From contig DASZDK010000052.1 of the NCBI GenBank assembly GCA_035942035.1, positions 1-58,601 of the forward strand: a DNA stretch of 58,601 bases. The letters run 5' to 3'. The stretch is from JAHWJR01 sp035942035 (lineage in GTDB: Bacteria; Actinomycetota; Acidimicrobiia; Acidimicrobiales; CADCSY01). The stretch's first letter is position 1, and every line of letters begins with the position of its first letter. Shown in pieces: positions 50,587 to 58,601 of the stretch. A program made the position numbers and the translations under genes. The notes below the pieces were generated by a model that made no database searches, was not told the origin of the DNA, and saw nothing but the letters and a program-made list of their open reading frames with translations.

Positions 50587-51303
50587 ATGGAGGCGGTGAT
50601 CCTCGACGTCGACGGCACCCTCGCAGACAGCGAGCGGGACGGGCACCGGGTGGCGTTCAACCTGGCCTTCGAGGAGTTCGGCCTCGACCACCGGTGGGAC
50701 GTCGACCAGTACGGCCGCCTGCTGGAGGTCACCGGTGGCCAGCGCCGGCTCCATGCCTACTTCGAGGCCGAGGGCATGGACGCCGCCGAGCGCGACGAGC
50801 TGGTTCCGCGGCTCCACGCCCGCAAGACCGAGCTGTTCCAGGAGCTGGTGGCGGAGGGGAAGGTGCAGCCCCGTCCCGGAACGACCGACCTGCTCGACCG
50901 GCTGGAGGCAGCGGGGTTCCGCCTGGCGGTGGCGACCACGGGATCTCGCGGGTGGGTGGCCCCGCTGCTCGACCGGTTCTTCGGCCTGGACCGCTTCGAG
51001 ACCATCGTCGCCGGGGACGAGGCACCGGCGCGCAAGCCCGATCCCGCCGCCTACGTGATGGCCCTCGAGGCGCTCGCGCTGCCCCCGTCGGCGGCCCTGG
51101 CGGTGGAGGACTCACGCAACGGGCTGCTGGCCGCCCGGGCCGCCGACCTGGCCTGCGTCGTGGTGGTCAACGACTACACCCGCGGCCACGACCTGGAGGG
51201 CGCCGCCCTGGTGGTCGACGACTTCGACGCGCTCGACGTGGCCACCCTGCGCCGGCTCTGCGACGGCGACGGCGACGGTGCCGGCGGGCGCCAGTCGGCA
51301 TGA
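50587..51303 (+). CDS. HAD family phosphatase (CbbY-like)
   Basis: 238 residues. Nucleophile motif DVDGT (Asp7, Asp9), a helical cap, the Thr motif VATTGSRG, Lys/Asp in APARKPDPAAYVMALEAL and VEDSRNGLLAARAA. The layout is that of CbbY/beta-phosphoglucomutase-like hydrolases acting on sugar phosphates. ATG start at 50587. The stop overlaps the next gene's ATG as ATGA, joining it with an unknown Cys-rich protein. Confidence 0.88.
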   Translation: MEAVILDVDGTLADSERDGHRVAFNLAFEEFGLDHRWDVDQYGRLLEVTGGQRRLHAYFEAEGMDAAERDELVPRLHARKTELFQELVAEGKVQPRPGTTDLLDRLEAAGFRLAVATTGSRGWVAPLLDRFFGLDRFETIVAGDEAPARKPDPAAYVMALEALALPPSAALAVEDSRNGLLAARAADLACVVVVNDYTRGHDLEGAALVVDDFDALDVATLRRLCDGDGDGAGGRQSA

Positions 51304-52049
51304 CCGAGCCCGACGACCTCCACGAGTGGGTCTCGTTCGAGGACCCCGACGAGAACCGGACGTGGGTGTTCGACCTGACGTTCCTGCTCAGCCGCTGGAC
51401 CTGCATCTACGGCCGGGGCTGTCCGGGGATCGCCCCCGACGGGCCCGCCCCGGAGCTGGAGATCGGTTGCTGCTCGCACGGCGCCTACTTCTCCGACGAC
51501 GCCGACCGGGCGAGGATCGAGGAGATCGCCGCCACCCTGGGTGACGAGGAGTGGCAGTTCGCCCCCGTGGGCCGGCGCAAGGGCATCGTCGCCCGGGCCG
51601 CCGGCGGGAGCTGGCGCACCCGGCTCCAGGACGGAGCGTGCATCATGCTCAACCGGGCGGGGTTCCCCGGAGGCGCCGGCTGCGCCCTGCACCAGGCCGC
51701 TCACCGGCGGGGCCGCACGATCATGGAGCTGAAGCCGGAGGTGTGCTGGCAGGTGCCGCTGCGGCGGGTGGACAGCACTGACGAGGTCGGCCACGTGACC
51801 TCGACCGTGCGGGAGTGGAAGCGCCGCGACTGGGGCGAGGGGGGCCAGGAGTTCCACTGGTGGTGCCTCGAGGAGGCCGAGGCCTTCGTCGGGCAGGAGA
51901 CCGTCCTGTCGAGCATGGCCGCCGAGCTCGAGCACATGGTCGGCCCTGCCCTCCACCAGCGGCTGCTGGCGGCGGTGGCCGAACGGCGGGGCGCCACCAC
52001 GGTGCTCCCCCACCCGGCGGTGCGGCCACCACGGCGACCGAGCACCTGA
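51300..52049 (+). CDS. Uncharacterised cysteine-rich protein
   Basis: 249 residues; I do not recognise it with confidence. Cysteines cluster in WTCIYGRGCPG, EIGCCSHGAYF, DGACIMLNRAGFPGGAGCALHQAA, PEVCWQV and WWCLE. The set C-x5-C, CC, C-x16-C-A-L-H recalls YkgJ/DUF3109-like proteins, thought to bind Zn or an Fe-S cluster, but this is only a resemblance. No signal peptide or membrane helix; conserved Trp and His residues add to the picture of a metal site. It is translationally coupled to the HAD phosphatase and followed directly by the serine hydrolase. Confidence 0.75.
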   Translation: MTEPDDLHEWVSFEDPDENRTWVFDLTFLLSRWTCIYGRGCPGIAPDGPAPELEIGCCSHGAYFSDDADRARIEEIAATLGDEEWQFAPVGRRKGIVARAAGGSWRTRLQDGACIMLNRAGFPGGAGCALHQAAHRRGRTIMELKPEVCWQVPLRRVDSTDEVGHVTSTVREWKRRDWGEGGQEFHWWCLEEAEAFVGQETVLSSMAAELEHMVGPALHQRLLAAVAERRGATTVLPHPAVRPPRRPST

Positions 52050-53180
52050 GTGACGGACATCGACACCGTCCTCGCCCTGCTCGACCAGCAGCGTGAGGAG
52101 GGCCTGCACCCCGGCGCCCAGCTCTACGTCAGCCTCGGCGGGGAGGTGGTGTGCGACGTGGCCGTGGGCGAGGCGAGGGCGGGAGTTCCCCTGCGGCCCG
52201 ACCACATCACCATGTGGTACTCGTCCACCAAGCCGCTCACCGCGGTGGCGATCCTCCAGCTCGTCGAGCGGGGAGACCTGCGCCTGGACGACCCCGTGGG
52301 CCGCTACGTCGCCGGGTGGGGGTCGGGCAAGGAGGCGTGCACGGTGCGCCACGTGCTCACCCACATGGGCGGCTTCGCCCGGGCCGAGACCTTCGACGAG
52401 GACCTCTCGTGGGAGGCGGCCATCGCCCGCATCGCCGCCCACCCGGCTGAGTACGAGCCCGGGACCCGGGCGAGCTACCACCCCACGTCGGGATGGAAGG
52501 TGCTGGGCGAGATCGTCCGGGTGGTCGACAGCCGGCCCGTCGAGGCGTACCTGGACGACGAGGTGATGCGCCCGGCGGGCATGGTGGACTCGTGGCTGGG
52601 TATCCCTCTGGCCGACCAGGAGCGCCTGGCCGAGCGTCTGGCCCCGGTCCACTGGACGGGCCACGTCGTCCCCGTGGTCGAGGACGGCGAGCTGTCGATG
52701 CGCCCCTACCACGTCGAGGAAGTGCATGACCGGCCCTGGCACCGGGCCAAGGTGGAGCCCGGCGGAGCCGGCAGGGGTCCCGCCGCCGACCTCGGCCGCT
52801 TCTACGAGGCCCTCCTGCTCGACGACGCCCGCCGCCTGTTCCGCCGGCCCGAGACCGTCTCGCTGCTGACCGCCTGCCACCGCGTGGGCATCCCCGACAC
52901 CACCTTCCTCACCGCCGTGCTCCCCTACGGGCTCGGCGTGCAGGTCGCTGGGGGCATCAGCGGCAGGGTCGGCTACCGGGCCTTCGGCCACGGCGGCATG
53001 GCGTCGAGCCGGGGCCTGTGCGACCCGGTGGAGGGCCTGGTGATGGTGCTGGTCTGCAACGGCCTACCCGGCCCGGTCGCCAACGACCGCCGGATGACCG
53101 AGGTCACCGACGCCGTCTACGCCGCGGTGTGCCCCAGGCCGCGCAGCCCCCGGATCGCCCCCGGCGCCTCCTTCGCCTGA
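52050..53180 (+). CDS. Beta-lactamase-fold serine hydrolase (class C/EstB-like)
   Basis: 376 residues. SxxK is SSTK at residues 58-61 (MWYSSTKPLTAVAILQLVERGDLRLDDPVGRYV), the second motif region is SYHPTSGW where Tyr is kept but Asn is not, and GHGG near the end stands for KTG. The lack of a signal peptide argues for an intracellular esterase rather than a beta-lactamase. GTG start at 52050 follows the preceding stop without a gap. Confidence 0.87.
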   Translation: MTDIDTVLALLDQQREEGLHPGAQLYVSLGGEVVCDVAVGEARAGVPLRPDHITMWYSSTKPLTAVAILQLVERGDLRLDDPVGRYVAGWGSGKEACTVRHVLTHMGGFARAETFDEDLSWEAAIARIAAHPAEYEPGTRASYHPTSGWKVLGEIVRVVDSRPVEAYLDDEVMRPAGMVDSWLGIPLADQERLAERLAPVHWTGHVVPVVEDGELSMRPYHVEEVHDRPWHRAKVEPGGAGRGPAADLGRFYEALLLDDARRLFRRPETVSLLTACHRVGIPDTTFLTAVLPYGLGVQVAGGISGRVGYRAFGHGGMASSRGLCDPVEGLVMVLVCNGLPGPVANDRRMTEVTDAVYAAVCPRPRSPRIAPGASFA

Positions 53181-53196
53181 ACCTGCCGGCGACGCC

Positions 53197-54330
53197 TCAC
53201 CGGCGGAAGCCCTGGAGGTGGGGCCAGAGCAGCTGCGGCGTGGTGCGCCAGTCGTACAGCGAACCACCGATGGCGCCACGTTCGGCGGCCGCTCGCACCA
53301 TGCCGTCGACGTCGGCACCCGATACGGCGTCGGCGATGCCGCCGACGGCGTGCACCCGGGCGCTCGGGGATCCGAGGTTGGCCCGCAGCCGGTCGATGTT
53401 CTCGGCGGTGTAGCGGTAGCCGTCGCGGTAGCCGGAGGCGGTGGTGCGGAAGCTGGAGTAGCTCATCGGCATCCACACGTCGTAGTAGGTGTCCAGCGCC
53501 TGCCAGGGGAAGGCGGGCCACAGGGCGGGGTTGATCACCTCCAGGGCCACCGGCGGGTACGGGATGGCGGCCAGCGCCGTCTCCGGCAGGGCGTGGCGCA
53601 GCTCGTGGCTCAGCCACAGGAGCCGTCGGTTGCGCTCGGCCACGTCGGCCACGTCTTCGGACTCGATGTCGACGGCGACGGCGTCGACGGGGAGGGCGGC
53701 GGCGGCGAGGAGCCGGCGCAGGTCGGTCTGGGGGTCGACCAGGGTGGGGAGATACCACGCCACCACCGACATGCCCCGGACCCGGGCCCGCTGGATCAGC
53801 GGCAACAGCCGCTCCGGCTCGAGGACGTCCGCCGGGGCGTTCCAGCGCGAGGTCTGCACGTACAGCGTCTGCACCCCTACGTCGGCCATGCGGTCGATGT
53901 CGGCCACCTGGACCAGCGGGCCGTCCTTGCCGAAGGTGAAGCTCCAGTCGTAGGTATCGATCCACGTGCCCAGGCCGGCGTAGACCTCGACGGGCCGGAC
54001 CGGGGGCGCCGGCGCAGGAGGCGCCGGCGTCGGCTCGGGGGCGGGAGGAGGCGCGGTGCCGGCAGGCGCCGGCGGGGCGGCCACCGCAGGAGGCACCTCG
54101 CCCGGCGGCGCCGGCACCTGCTCGCCGGCGGGCAGCGGCACGCCCAGGTCAGCCAGGTCGTCGACCGCGTCGTCGACCACAGCTCCGGGGAGGTCCGAGG
54201 CGAGGGGGACGACGGGTTCCGCCCGGCTCATGGCCTGCTCCGGCGGGCCCTGCCCACAGGCGGCGGCCACCAGCGACGCCACCACCAGGGCGGCTGCCGT
54301 CGGCGACGGGAGACGCAGGAACCGTGGCAC
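53197..54330 (-). CDS. Putative lipoprotein with glycosidase-like TIM-barrel domain
   Basis: About 377 residues. A basic-hydrophobic start ends LVAAAC, a near-lipobox that would place a lipidated Cys at about residue 26. A Pro/Ala linker (to about residue 130) leads to a domain starting GLGTWIDTYDWSFTFGKDGPLVQVADIDRMADVGVQTLYVQTS, then VVAWYLPTLVDPQ, VDAVAVDIES and VWMPMSYSSFR, the strands of a glycoside-hydrolase-like barrel. Enzyme activity unknown. Start GTG 54330; GTG 54342 is equally possible. Confidence 0.72.
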   Translation of the reverse strand: MPRFLRLPSPTAAALVVASLVAAACGQGPPEQAMSRAEPVVPLASDLPGAVVDDAVDDLADLGVPLPAGEQVPAPPGEVPPAVAAPPAPAGTAPPPAPEPTPAPPAPAPPVRPVEVYAGLGTWIDTYDWSFTFGKDGPLVQVADIDRMADVGVQTLYVQTSRWNAPADVLEPERLLPLIQRARVRGMSVVAWYLPTLVDPQTDLRRLLAAAALPVDAVAVDIESEDVADVAERNRRLLWLSHELRHALPETALAAIPYPPVALEVINPALWPAFPWQALDTYYDVWMPMSYSSFRTTASGYRDGYRYTAENIDRLRANLGSPSARVHAVGGIADAVSGADVDGMVRAAAERGAIGGSLYDWRTTPQLLWPHLQGFRR

Positions 54331-54436
54331 GGCGCGCAGCACAGAGCCGCCAGGGGCGGGGTCGGATGGTCCCGCTGCCTGAGGCGAGGACGGCGGCTCA
54401 GGACGACGACGGGGACGAGAGGGGCCGCGGGGGCCG

Positions 54437-54628
54437 TCAGACCTCGCCGGCCACCTCCTCGTCGTCTTCGTGGAGGCACCAGGACGCGTGCTCGGACGAG
54501 GGCTCAGCCCCGCACTCGGGGCAGGGCTCGACCTCGATGAACCCCACGTCGCCGAGCTGAAGCTCGCTCGAGGCGCGCTTGACCGCACGCGCTTCCTCGT
54601 AGCGGCGATGCCGCCCTTTTTTCACCAC
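54437..54628 (-). CDS. Small hypothetical zinc-binding protein
   Basis: 63 residues with a basic start (VVKKGRHRRYEEARAVKRA) and an acidic tail. CPECG and a later C in SWCLHED make a short C-x2-C...C-x-H site. Start GTG 54628 or 54625, with GGGAGA at ribosome-binding distance. No partner or function known; it lies between the lipoprotein gene and a divergent GH13 gene. Confidence 0.6.
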   Translation of the reverse strand: MVKKGRHRRYEEARAVKRASSELQLGDVGFIEVEPCPECGAEPSSEHASWCLHEDDEEVAGEV

Positions 54629-54707
54629 GGTGTCTCCCGTCTCGAACGGTGACCTTGCGGGAGTTTATCGCCTGGTCGACACCGGCCAAAGGAGGGCGGG
54701 TCCCTCC

Positions 54708-54713
54708 TAGGCT
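54708..54713 (+). promoter_or_regulatory. Probable leaderless promoter -10 (TAGGCT) of the GH13 gene
   Basis: TAGGCT ends 7 bases before the GTG at 54721. Confidence 0.45.
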
Positions 54714-54720
54714 GACGGCC

Positions 54721-56259
54721 GTGGCGGCGCCGTGGTGGAAGTCGGCGGTGATCTACCAGATCTACCCCCGGTCGTTCGCCGACTCGGCGCTGAGATCCGA
54801 CGGCGTGGCCGTGGGAGACCTCGAGGGCATCCGCCGCCGGCTCGACCACCTGGTCTGGTTGGGTGTCGACGCCCTCTGGCTGTCACCGGTCTACCGCTCC
54901 CCCATGGCCGACTTCGGCTACGACGTCAGCGACCACTGCGACATCGATCCCCTCTTCGGAACCCTCGACGACTTCGACCGCCTGCTCGACGACGCCCACG
55001 GCCGGGGATTGCGGGTGATCCTCGACTGGGTTCCCAACCACACCTCCGACCGCCACCCCTGGTTCGTCGAGTCCCGCTCATCACGGGACGATCCCCGGCG
55101 CCACTGGTACGTCTGGCGGGATCCGGCTCCCGGCGGCGGCCCACCCAACAACTGGCGGGCGGCGTTCGCCGACGTGCCGGCGTGGACCTTCGACGAGGCC
55201 ACGGGCCAGTACTACCTGCACCTCTTCCTCCCCGAGCAGCCCGATCTCAACTGGAGCGAGCCCGGCGTGGTGGAAGCCATGCACGACGTCCTGCGCTTCT
55301 GGCTCGACCGGGGCGTCGACGGCTTCCGGGCCGACGTGGTGCACGCCATCGGCAAGGACCCGGCCCTGCCCGACGACCCCCCCGAGGCCGCCCTCCTGCC
55401 CAAGTCGTCCACCAACGACCACCACACCACCCACGCTCTGCTGCGCGACATCCGGGCCGTGCTCGACGGCTACCCCGGCGACCGGATGATGGTCGGAGAG
55501 GTCTATCTGCTCGACACCGCACAGGTCGCCACCTACTACGGCGCCGGCGACGAGCTCCACCTGGCCTTCAACTTCCCACCGCTGTACACGCCCTGGGACG
55601 CCGCCCTCTGGCGCGAGCGGCTCGACGAGGTCGACCGGCACGTGGGCCCAGTGGGGGGATGGCCCACGTGGGTGCTGTCCAACCACGACAACCCCCGGCA
55701 CCGCACCCGCTACGGCAGCGAGGCGCGGGCCCGGGCAGCGGCGGTGCTGCTCCTCACCCTCCGGGGCACGCCGTTCCTCTACGCCGGCGAGGAGCTGGGC
55801 CTGGAGGACGCCCAGGTGCCCCCCGAGCGGATGGTCGACCCCGGTGGCCGGGACGGGTGCCGGGCCCCCATCCCGTGGGAGCCCGGTCCCGGCCACGGTT
55901 GGCACGGGGAGCCCTGGCTGCCTTGGCCGCCTGACCCCGAGCAGCGCAACGCCGCCACGCTGGGCCACGAGGACCGCTCCATCGTGCACCTCTACCGGCG
56001 CCTGCTGGGCGCCCGCCGGGCCAGCCCCGCCCTGTCGCTCGGCCACCTCCAGCTGGTGTCCTCGCCCGACGGCGTGCTGGCGTGGACCCGGCAGGCCGAC
56101 GGTGACCGGCGCACGGTGGCCGTCAACTTCACCGAGACGGGCCAGGCGCTCAGCCTCGACGGGAGCTGGCAGGTTGAGCTGTCCAGCGACGGGGCCAGCG
56201 GCGTCACCTGGTCGGGCCGGCTGGCCCCGAACCAGGCTGTCGTGCTGCGCCCGGCGTAG
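54721..56259 (+). CDS. GH13 alpha-glucosidase / oligo-1,6-glucosidase family
   Basis: 512 residues. Starts WWKSAVIYQIYPRSFADS and carries the four GH13 regions: DWVPNHTSD, DGFRADVVHAIGKDP (nucleophile Asp), MMVGEVYLLD (acid Glu) and LSNHDNPRHRTRYG. The DPLFGTLDDFDRLLDDAHGRGLRVILD segment fits the alpha-glucosidase (GH13 subfamilies 23/30-like) group, acting on maltose, sucrose or related alpha-glucosides. No signal peptide, so cytoplasmic. GTG start at 54721. Convergent with the RNase D gene, 10-base gap. Confidence 0.93.
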   Translation: MAAPWWKSAVIYQIYPRSFADSALRSDGVAVGDLEGIRRRLDHLVWLGVDALWLSPVYRSPMADFGYDVSDHCDIDPLFGTLDDFDRLLDDAHGRGLRVILDWVPNHTSDRHPWFVESRSSRDDPRRHWYVWRDPAPGGGPPNNWRAAFADVPAWTFDEATGQYYLHLFLPEQPDLNWSEPGVVEAMHDVLRFWLDRGVDGFRADVVHAIGKDPALPDDPPEAALLPKSSTNDHHTTHALLRDIRAVLDGYPGDRMMVGEVYLLDTAQVATYYGAGDELHLAFNFPPLYTPWDAALWRERLDEVDRHVGPVGGWPTWVLSNHDNPRHRTRYGSEARARAAAVLLLTLRGTPFLYAGEELGLEDAQVPPERMVDPGGRDGCRAPIPWEPGPGHGWHGEPWLPWPPDPEQRNAATLGHEDRSIVHLYRRLLGARRASPALSLGHLQLVSSPDGVLAWTRQADGDRRTVAVNFTETGQALSLDGSWQVELSSDGASGVTWSGRLAPNQAVVLRPA

Positions 56260-56269
56260 CCGGCTTCGC

Positions 56270-57589
56270 CTAGTCGCCCAACCAGGCCGCCGTCGGGCGA
56301 GGCAGGTCGATGGCGACGGCGTCGCCCGAGCGCCGCTCGAGGATCAGCCCGCCCGTCCCGTCGAAGGCCAGCGCCAGCTCGCCGCCGACCACCCGGCGGG
56401 CCAGGCGACCCACCAACTCCTGGCGCCAGCCCCGGCCCAGGCGGGCCTCGGGATCGCCGGCGAGGAAGGCGGTCAGGTCGCCACGGGTGCCGAGCAGGGC
56501 AGGCTCGATGCGCAGCTCCCGGCCCAGCTGGCTGATCCACGCCGCCAGCAGGGCCAGGGCGGGCCGCAACCGGCGATCGAGGTCGTCGCGGGGGGCTTGG
56601 CGCAGGCGCTCGTCGGGCACCGAGCGGCCCTCGTCGACGGCGGCGAGAAGCTCCTCGCCCACCCGGCCCCGCACGTTGCGGTGGTCCACCCCCCGGATGC
56701 TCCGGAGGTCGTCGACACTGCGGGGAGCGGCGTTGGCGATGGCGACCACGGCCAGGTCGGGCAGCACGAAGCGCACGGGCTGGTCGAGCGCCGCCGCCCG
56801 CCGCTCCCGCCAGGCGGCCACCGCCTGGGCGATGCCGCGCGCTCGCCCCCGCAGCGACCGGCTGTCGCGCAGGCGCAGCCAGGCGGCCTCGGGAAGGGGC
56901 GGCCCCCAGTGCCGCTGGCGCAGCTCCTCGCATTCGGCCTCCGCCCACGACAAGCGGCCGCAGCTGACGAGCTCGGCCCGGAGCATGGCATTGAGCTCCA
57001 GCAGGTAGGCGACGTCGTCGGCGGCGTAGCGCCGCTGATCGGGCTGTAACGGGCGCTGCAGCCAGTCGGTGAGCCGGCTGGTCTTGGGCAGGTGCACGTC
57101 GAGGGCCCGGTCGGCCAGAACGGCGAGCGACGGCGTGGAGAAGCCGAGGAAGCCGGCCGCGACCTGGGTGTCGAACAGCCGCGACGGCACCGTCCCACAG
57201 GCACGCTGGAGCACCTCCAGGTCCTGGCTGGCGGCGTGCATGACCGCCAGTCCCGAGCCGTCCAGCACCGTGGCCAGCGGCGTCAGGTCGACGGCCAGCG
57301 GATCGAGCAGGGCGATGTGGTGCTCCCCCGGCGCACCGTCGGGCGCCTCGGGATCGGCCCAGGCCAGCTGCACCAGAGCCAGCTTCGGGTAGTACGTGCG
57401 CTCCCGATGGAACTCGGTGTCCACGGCGTAGACGGGGACCGAGGAGAGGGCGGCGACGACCTCAGCCAAGGCGTCGTCGTCGTCGACCAGCGGTGGCGCG
57501 GCTGCAGAGGATGCGTCGCCCTGCTCCGGTGCGGTGCGATTCAGCTCGGGTCCGGTCCCTTGGCGACGGGATGACCGGCGTCGATCCAT
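56270..57589 (-). CDS. rnd: Ribonuclease D
   Basis: About 439 residues. DEDD exonuclease: Asp/Glu in YAVDTEFHRERTYYPKLALVQLA, Asp in HAASQDLEVLQRACG, and Tyr/Asp in RRYAADDVAYLLEL, followed by an HRDC domain (RRAAALDQPVRFVLPDLAVVAIANAAPRSVDDLRSIRGV). Trims 3' ends of tRNA and other stable RNA. The start is unsure. ATG 57589 overlaps the rhodanese gene by 49 bases; CTG at 57544 would overlap its stop as CTGA, in the style of this genome, and would lose only non-conserved residues. Confidence 0.9.
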   Translation of the reverse strand: MDRRRSSRRQGTGPELNRTAPEQGDASSAAAPPLVDDDDALAEVVAALSSVPVYAVDTEFHRERTYYPKLALVQLAWADPEAPDGAPGEHHIALLDPLAVDLTPLATVLDGSGLAVMHAASQDLEVLQRACGTVPSRLFDTQVAAGFLGFSTPSLAVLADRALDVHLPKTSRLTDWLQRPLQPDQRRYAADDVAYLLELNAMLRAELVSCGRLSWAEAECEELRQRHWGPPLPEAAWLRLRDSRSLRGRARGIAQAVAAWRERRAAALDQPVRFVLPDLAVVAIANAAPRSVDDLRSIRGVDHRNVRGRVGEELLAAVDEGRSVPDERLRQAPRDDLDRRLRPALALLAAWISQLGRELRIEPALLGTRGDLTAFLAGDPEARLGRGWRQELVGRLARRVVGGELALAFDGTGGLILERRSGDAVAIDLPRPTAAWLGD

Positions 57590-57879
57590 GCCTGGGTGCC
57601 GCCGGCGACGTTGACCACCCGATAGCCGGCGCTCCTCAGCGCATCGGTGGCGATGGCGCTGCGCCCTCCGAGGGCGCACACCACGTAGACCTCGCGGTCG
57701 GTGGGGACCTCCTGGTGGCGGGCACCCAGCTGGTCGAGGGGGATGAGGTGGGCGCCGGGCACGTGGCCGGCCTCGTACTCGTCGGGCTGGCGGACGTCGA
57801 GCACCCACGCTCCGTCGGACTGCCGCAGCTCGGCCAGCCGGCCGACGTCGATCTCCGTCGCCCCTGGATCGTCGCTCAT
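57541..57879 (-). CDS. Rhodanese-like domain protein
   Basis: 112-residue single rhodanese domain. DVGRLAELRQSDGAWVLDVRQPDEYEAGHVPGAHLIPL leads to the active loop CALGGRS, with the sulfur-carrying Cys, and YRVVNVAGGTQAWIDAGHPV. Moves sulfane sulfur between donors and acceptors. ATG 57879 is chosen since an upstream extension is only Ala-rich. A weaker CACACT hexamer lies 7 bases upstream. Confidence 0.9.
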   Translation of the reverse strand: MSDDPGATEIDVGRLAELRQSDGAWVLDVRQPDEYEAGHVPGAHLIPLDQLGARHQEVPTDREVYVVCALGGRSAIATDALRSAGYRVVNVAGGTQAWIDAGHPVAKGPDPS

Positions 57880-57964
57880 GACCGCCAGTGTGGCGGATGC
57901 CGCCGCCGTTGCTCCAACTGCGGCGCTGGCGACCGCTGCGGCGGTGGGCATGGTGGCGGGGGCG

Positions 57965-58528
57965 TCACCCGCCGTAGTTCATCCTCGTGTCCTCCATGCG
58001 CAGCACCGGCGTGTCCTCGTCGGCCTGGAAGCCGGCGTCGACCACCTCGCCCACGAAGAAGCTGTGGTTGCCCACGTCGAGGACGTGGCGCACCTCGCAG
58101 TCGACGAAGCCCGGGGCCTGGTCGAGCACCGGCGCCCCGCTGCGCCCGTCGTGGAAGGGGAAGCCGTTGAGGGTCATGGCGGTGAGGTCGACGTCGACCG
58201 GCTTGGTGAACTTGCGGACGATGGCCCGGTCGTCGCGCGCCACCGTGCACAGGCTGAACACCCGGCCCTCGGTGATCAGAGCGTGGGTGAAGGCGGGCTT
58301 CTCCACGCCGATGCCGATCAGTTTGGGGTCGAACGAGAGCTGGGTGGCCCAGTTCAAGGTCATTAAGTTACGTTTGGCGTCGTGGTCAGTGGAACCGACC
58401 ACGTAGAGGCCGTAGGGCATGGTCCAGAGCACCCGCCGGCGCAGCTTGTCGTACTCCTCCCGCTGCTCGTCGGTCTCCACCCCCGGGGGGAAGGGGCCAA
58501 TGGGTCCGGTTCCACCTGGCGCAGCCAT
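57965..58528 (-). CDS. Flavin reductase family (FMN-binding split barrel) protein
   Basis: 187 residues. The split-barrel core is RRRVLWTMPYGLYVVGSTDHDAKRNLMTLNWATQLSFDPKLIGIGVEKPAFTHALITEGRVFSLCTVARDD, with the family T-x-N-W-x-T-Q flavin-contact segment. Members reduce FMN or FAD for partner monooxygenases or act alone. ATG start at 58528 with TAGGGT 6 bases upstream. It may be co-transcribed with the rhodanese and rnd genes (85-base gap). Confidence 0.88.
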   Translation of the reverse strand: MAAPGGTGPIGPFPPGVETDEQREEYDKLRRRVLWTMPYGLYVVGSTDHDAKRNLMTLNWATQLSFDPKLIGIGVEKPAFTHALITEGRVFSLCTVARDDRAIVRKFTKPVDVDLTAMTLNGFPFHDGRSGAPVLDQAPGFVDCEVRHVLDVGNHSFFVGEVVDAGFQADEDTPVLRMEDTRMNYGG

Positions 58529-58534
58529 ACGGCG

Positions 58535-58540
58535 ACCCTA
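58535..58540 (-). promoter_or_regulatory. Probable leaderless promoter -10 (TAGGGT) of the flavin reductase gene
   Basis: TAGGGT on the minus strand ends 6 bases before the ATG at 58528. The remaining bases to the window end (58541-58601) show nothing recognisable. Confidence 0.5.
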
Positions 58541-58601
58541 GCCAGGCGGCCAGAGCGGCGTAGGCCCCCGACAAAGTAAGCGACGCGGGCGGTGCGCCAA
58601 C

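Overview
The window is high-GC DNA in the style of an actinobacterium. It has a Pup-proteasome locus (pup ending in Gly-Gly-Gln, dop, pafA, prcBA, arc/mpa), a fused FbiC for cofactor F420, an OpcA-Zwf pair, a MarP-type protease and a HelY helicase. Gene order resembles the known mycobacterial order (argCJBDFRGH with mpg and tyrS; arc-dop-pup-prcBA-pafABC-tat-helY). The partial 16S gene and the lineage-specific details would fit a deep-branching class such as Acidimicrobiia, but I could not test this by alignment.

Layout. 1-800: the 5' part of a 16S rRNA gene on the minus strand, with its leader, a boxA-like site and a rrn promoter, set apart from tyrS by a strong hairpin. 801-11139 (minus): argC-J-B-D-F-R-G-H-mpg-tyrS, reading away from an ArgR-type operator/promoter at about 11146-11176. 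11234-12973 (plus): a PEP mutase/isocitrate lyase family enzyme, an F420-type reductase and a small membrane protein. 12956-20822 (mostly minus): an M20 amidohydrolase, a stand-alone lipid-kinase-like C-terminal domain, helY, tatC, tatB, a zinc-ribbon protein and lepB, with a plus-strand glycerophosphodiesterase-like gene. 20819-31285 (mostly minus): pafC, pafB, a DUF3866 gene, pafA, prcA, prcB, pup, dop, arc. 31472-33469 (plus): ferredoxin plus a KhtT/KhtU-like cation/proton antiporter pair. 33552-38411 (minus): dacB, a LON-domain protein, three small membrane or basic proteins, trmI and a MarP-like protease as one operon. 38534-41294: alkyltransferase, TetR regulator, DUF983 and FIST genes. 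41370-47031 (plus): tkt-tal-zwf-opcA, the pentose phosphate pathway. 47097-53180 (plus): fbiC, LOG-like, HAD phosphatase, an uncharacterised Cys-rich protein and a serine-hydrolase. 53197-58528: a lipoprotein with a glycosidase-like domain, a GH13 alpha-glucosidase, RNase D, rhodanese and a flavin reductase.

Two patterns run through the window. First, at least 17 genes that lead a transcription unit have a TANNNT hexamer 6 to 8 bases before an ATG or GTG start, so leaderless mRNAs appear to be the rule for first genes. Downstream genes are instead coupled by 4-base (NTGA) or 1-base (TGATG) stop/start overlaps, which I count 20 times. Second, a dispersed palindromic repeat occurs at three loci (about 2179-2290, 12893-12970, 25551-25665). 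Its core is a 9-bp perfect or near-perfect stem around an AT-rich 6-base loop. It supplies the TAA stop codons of two unrelated genes and abuts the pafA promoter. This repeat family is the best candidate for something not previously described; most of the genes belong to known families and housekeeping systems.
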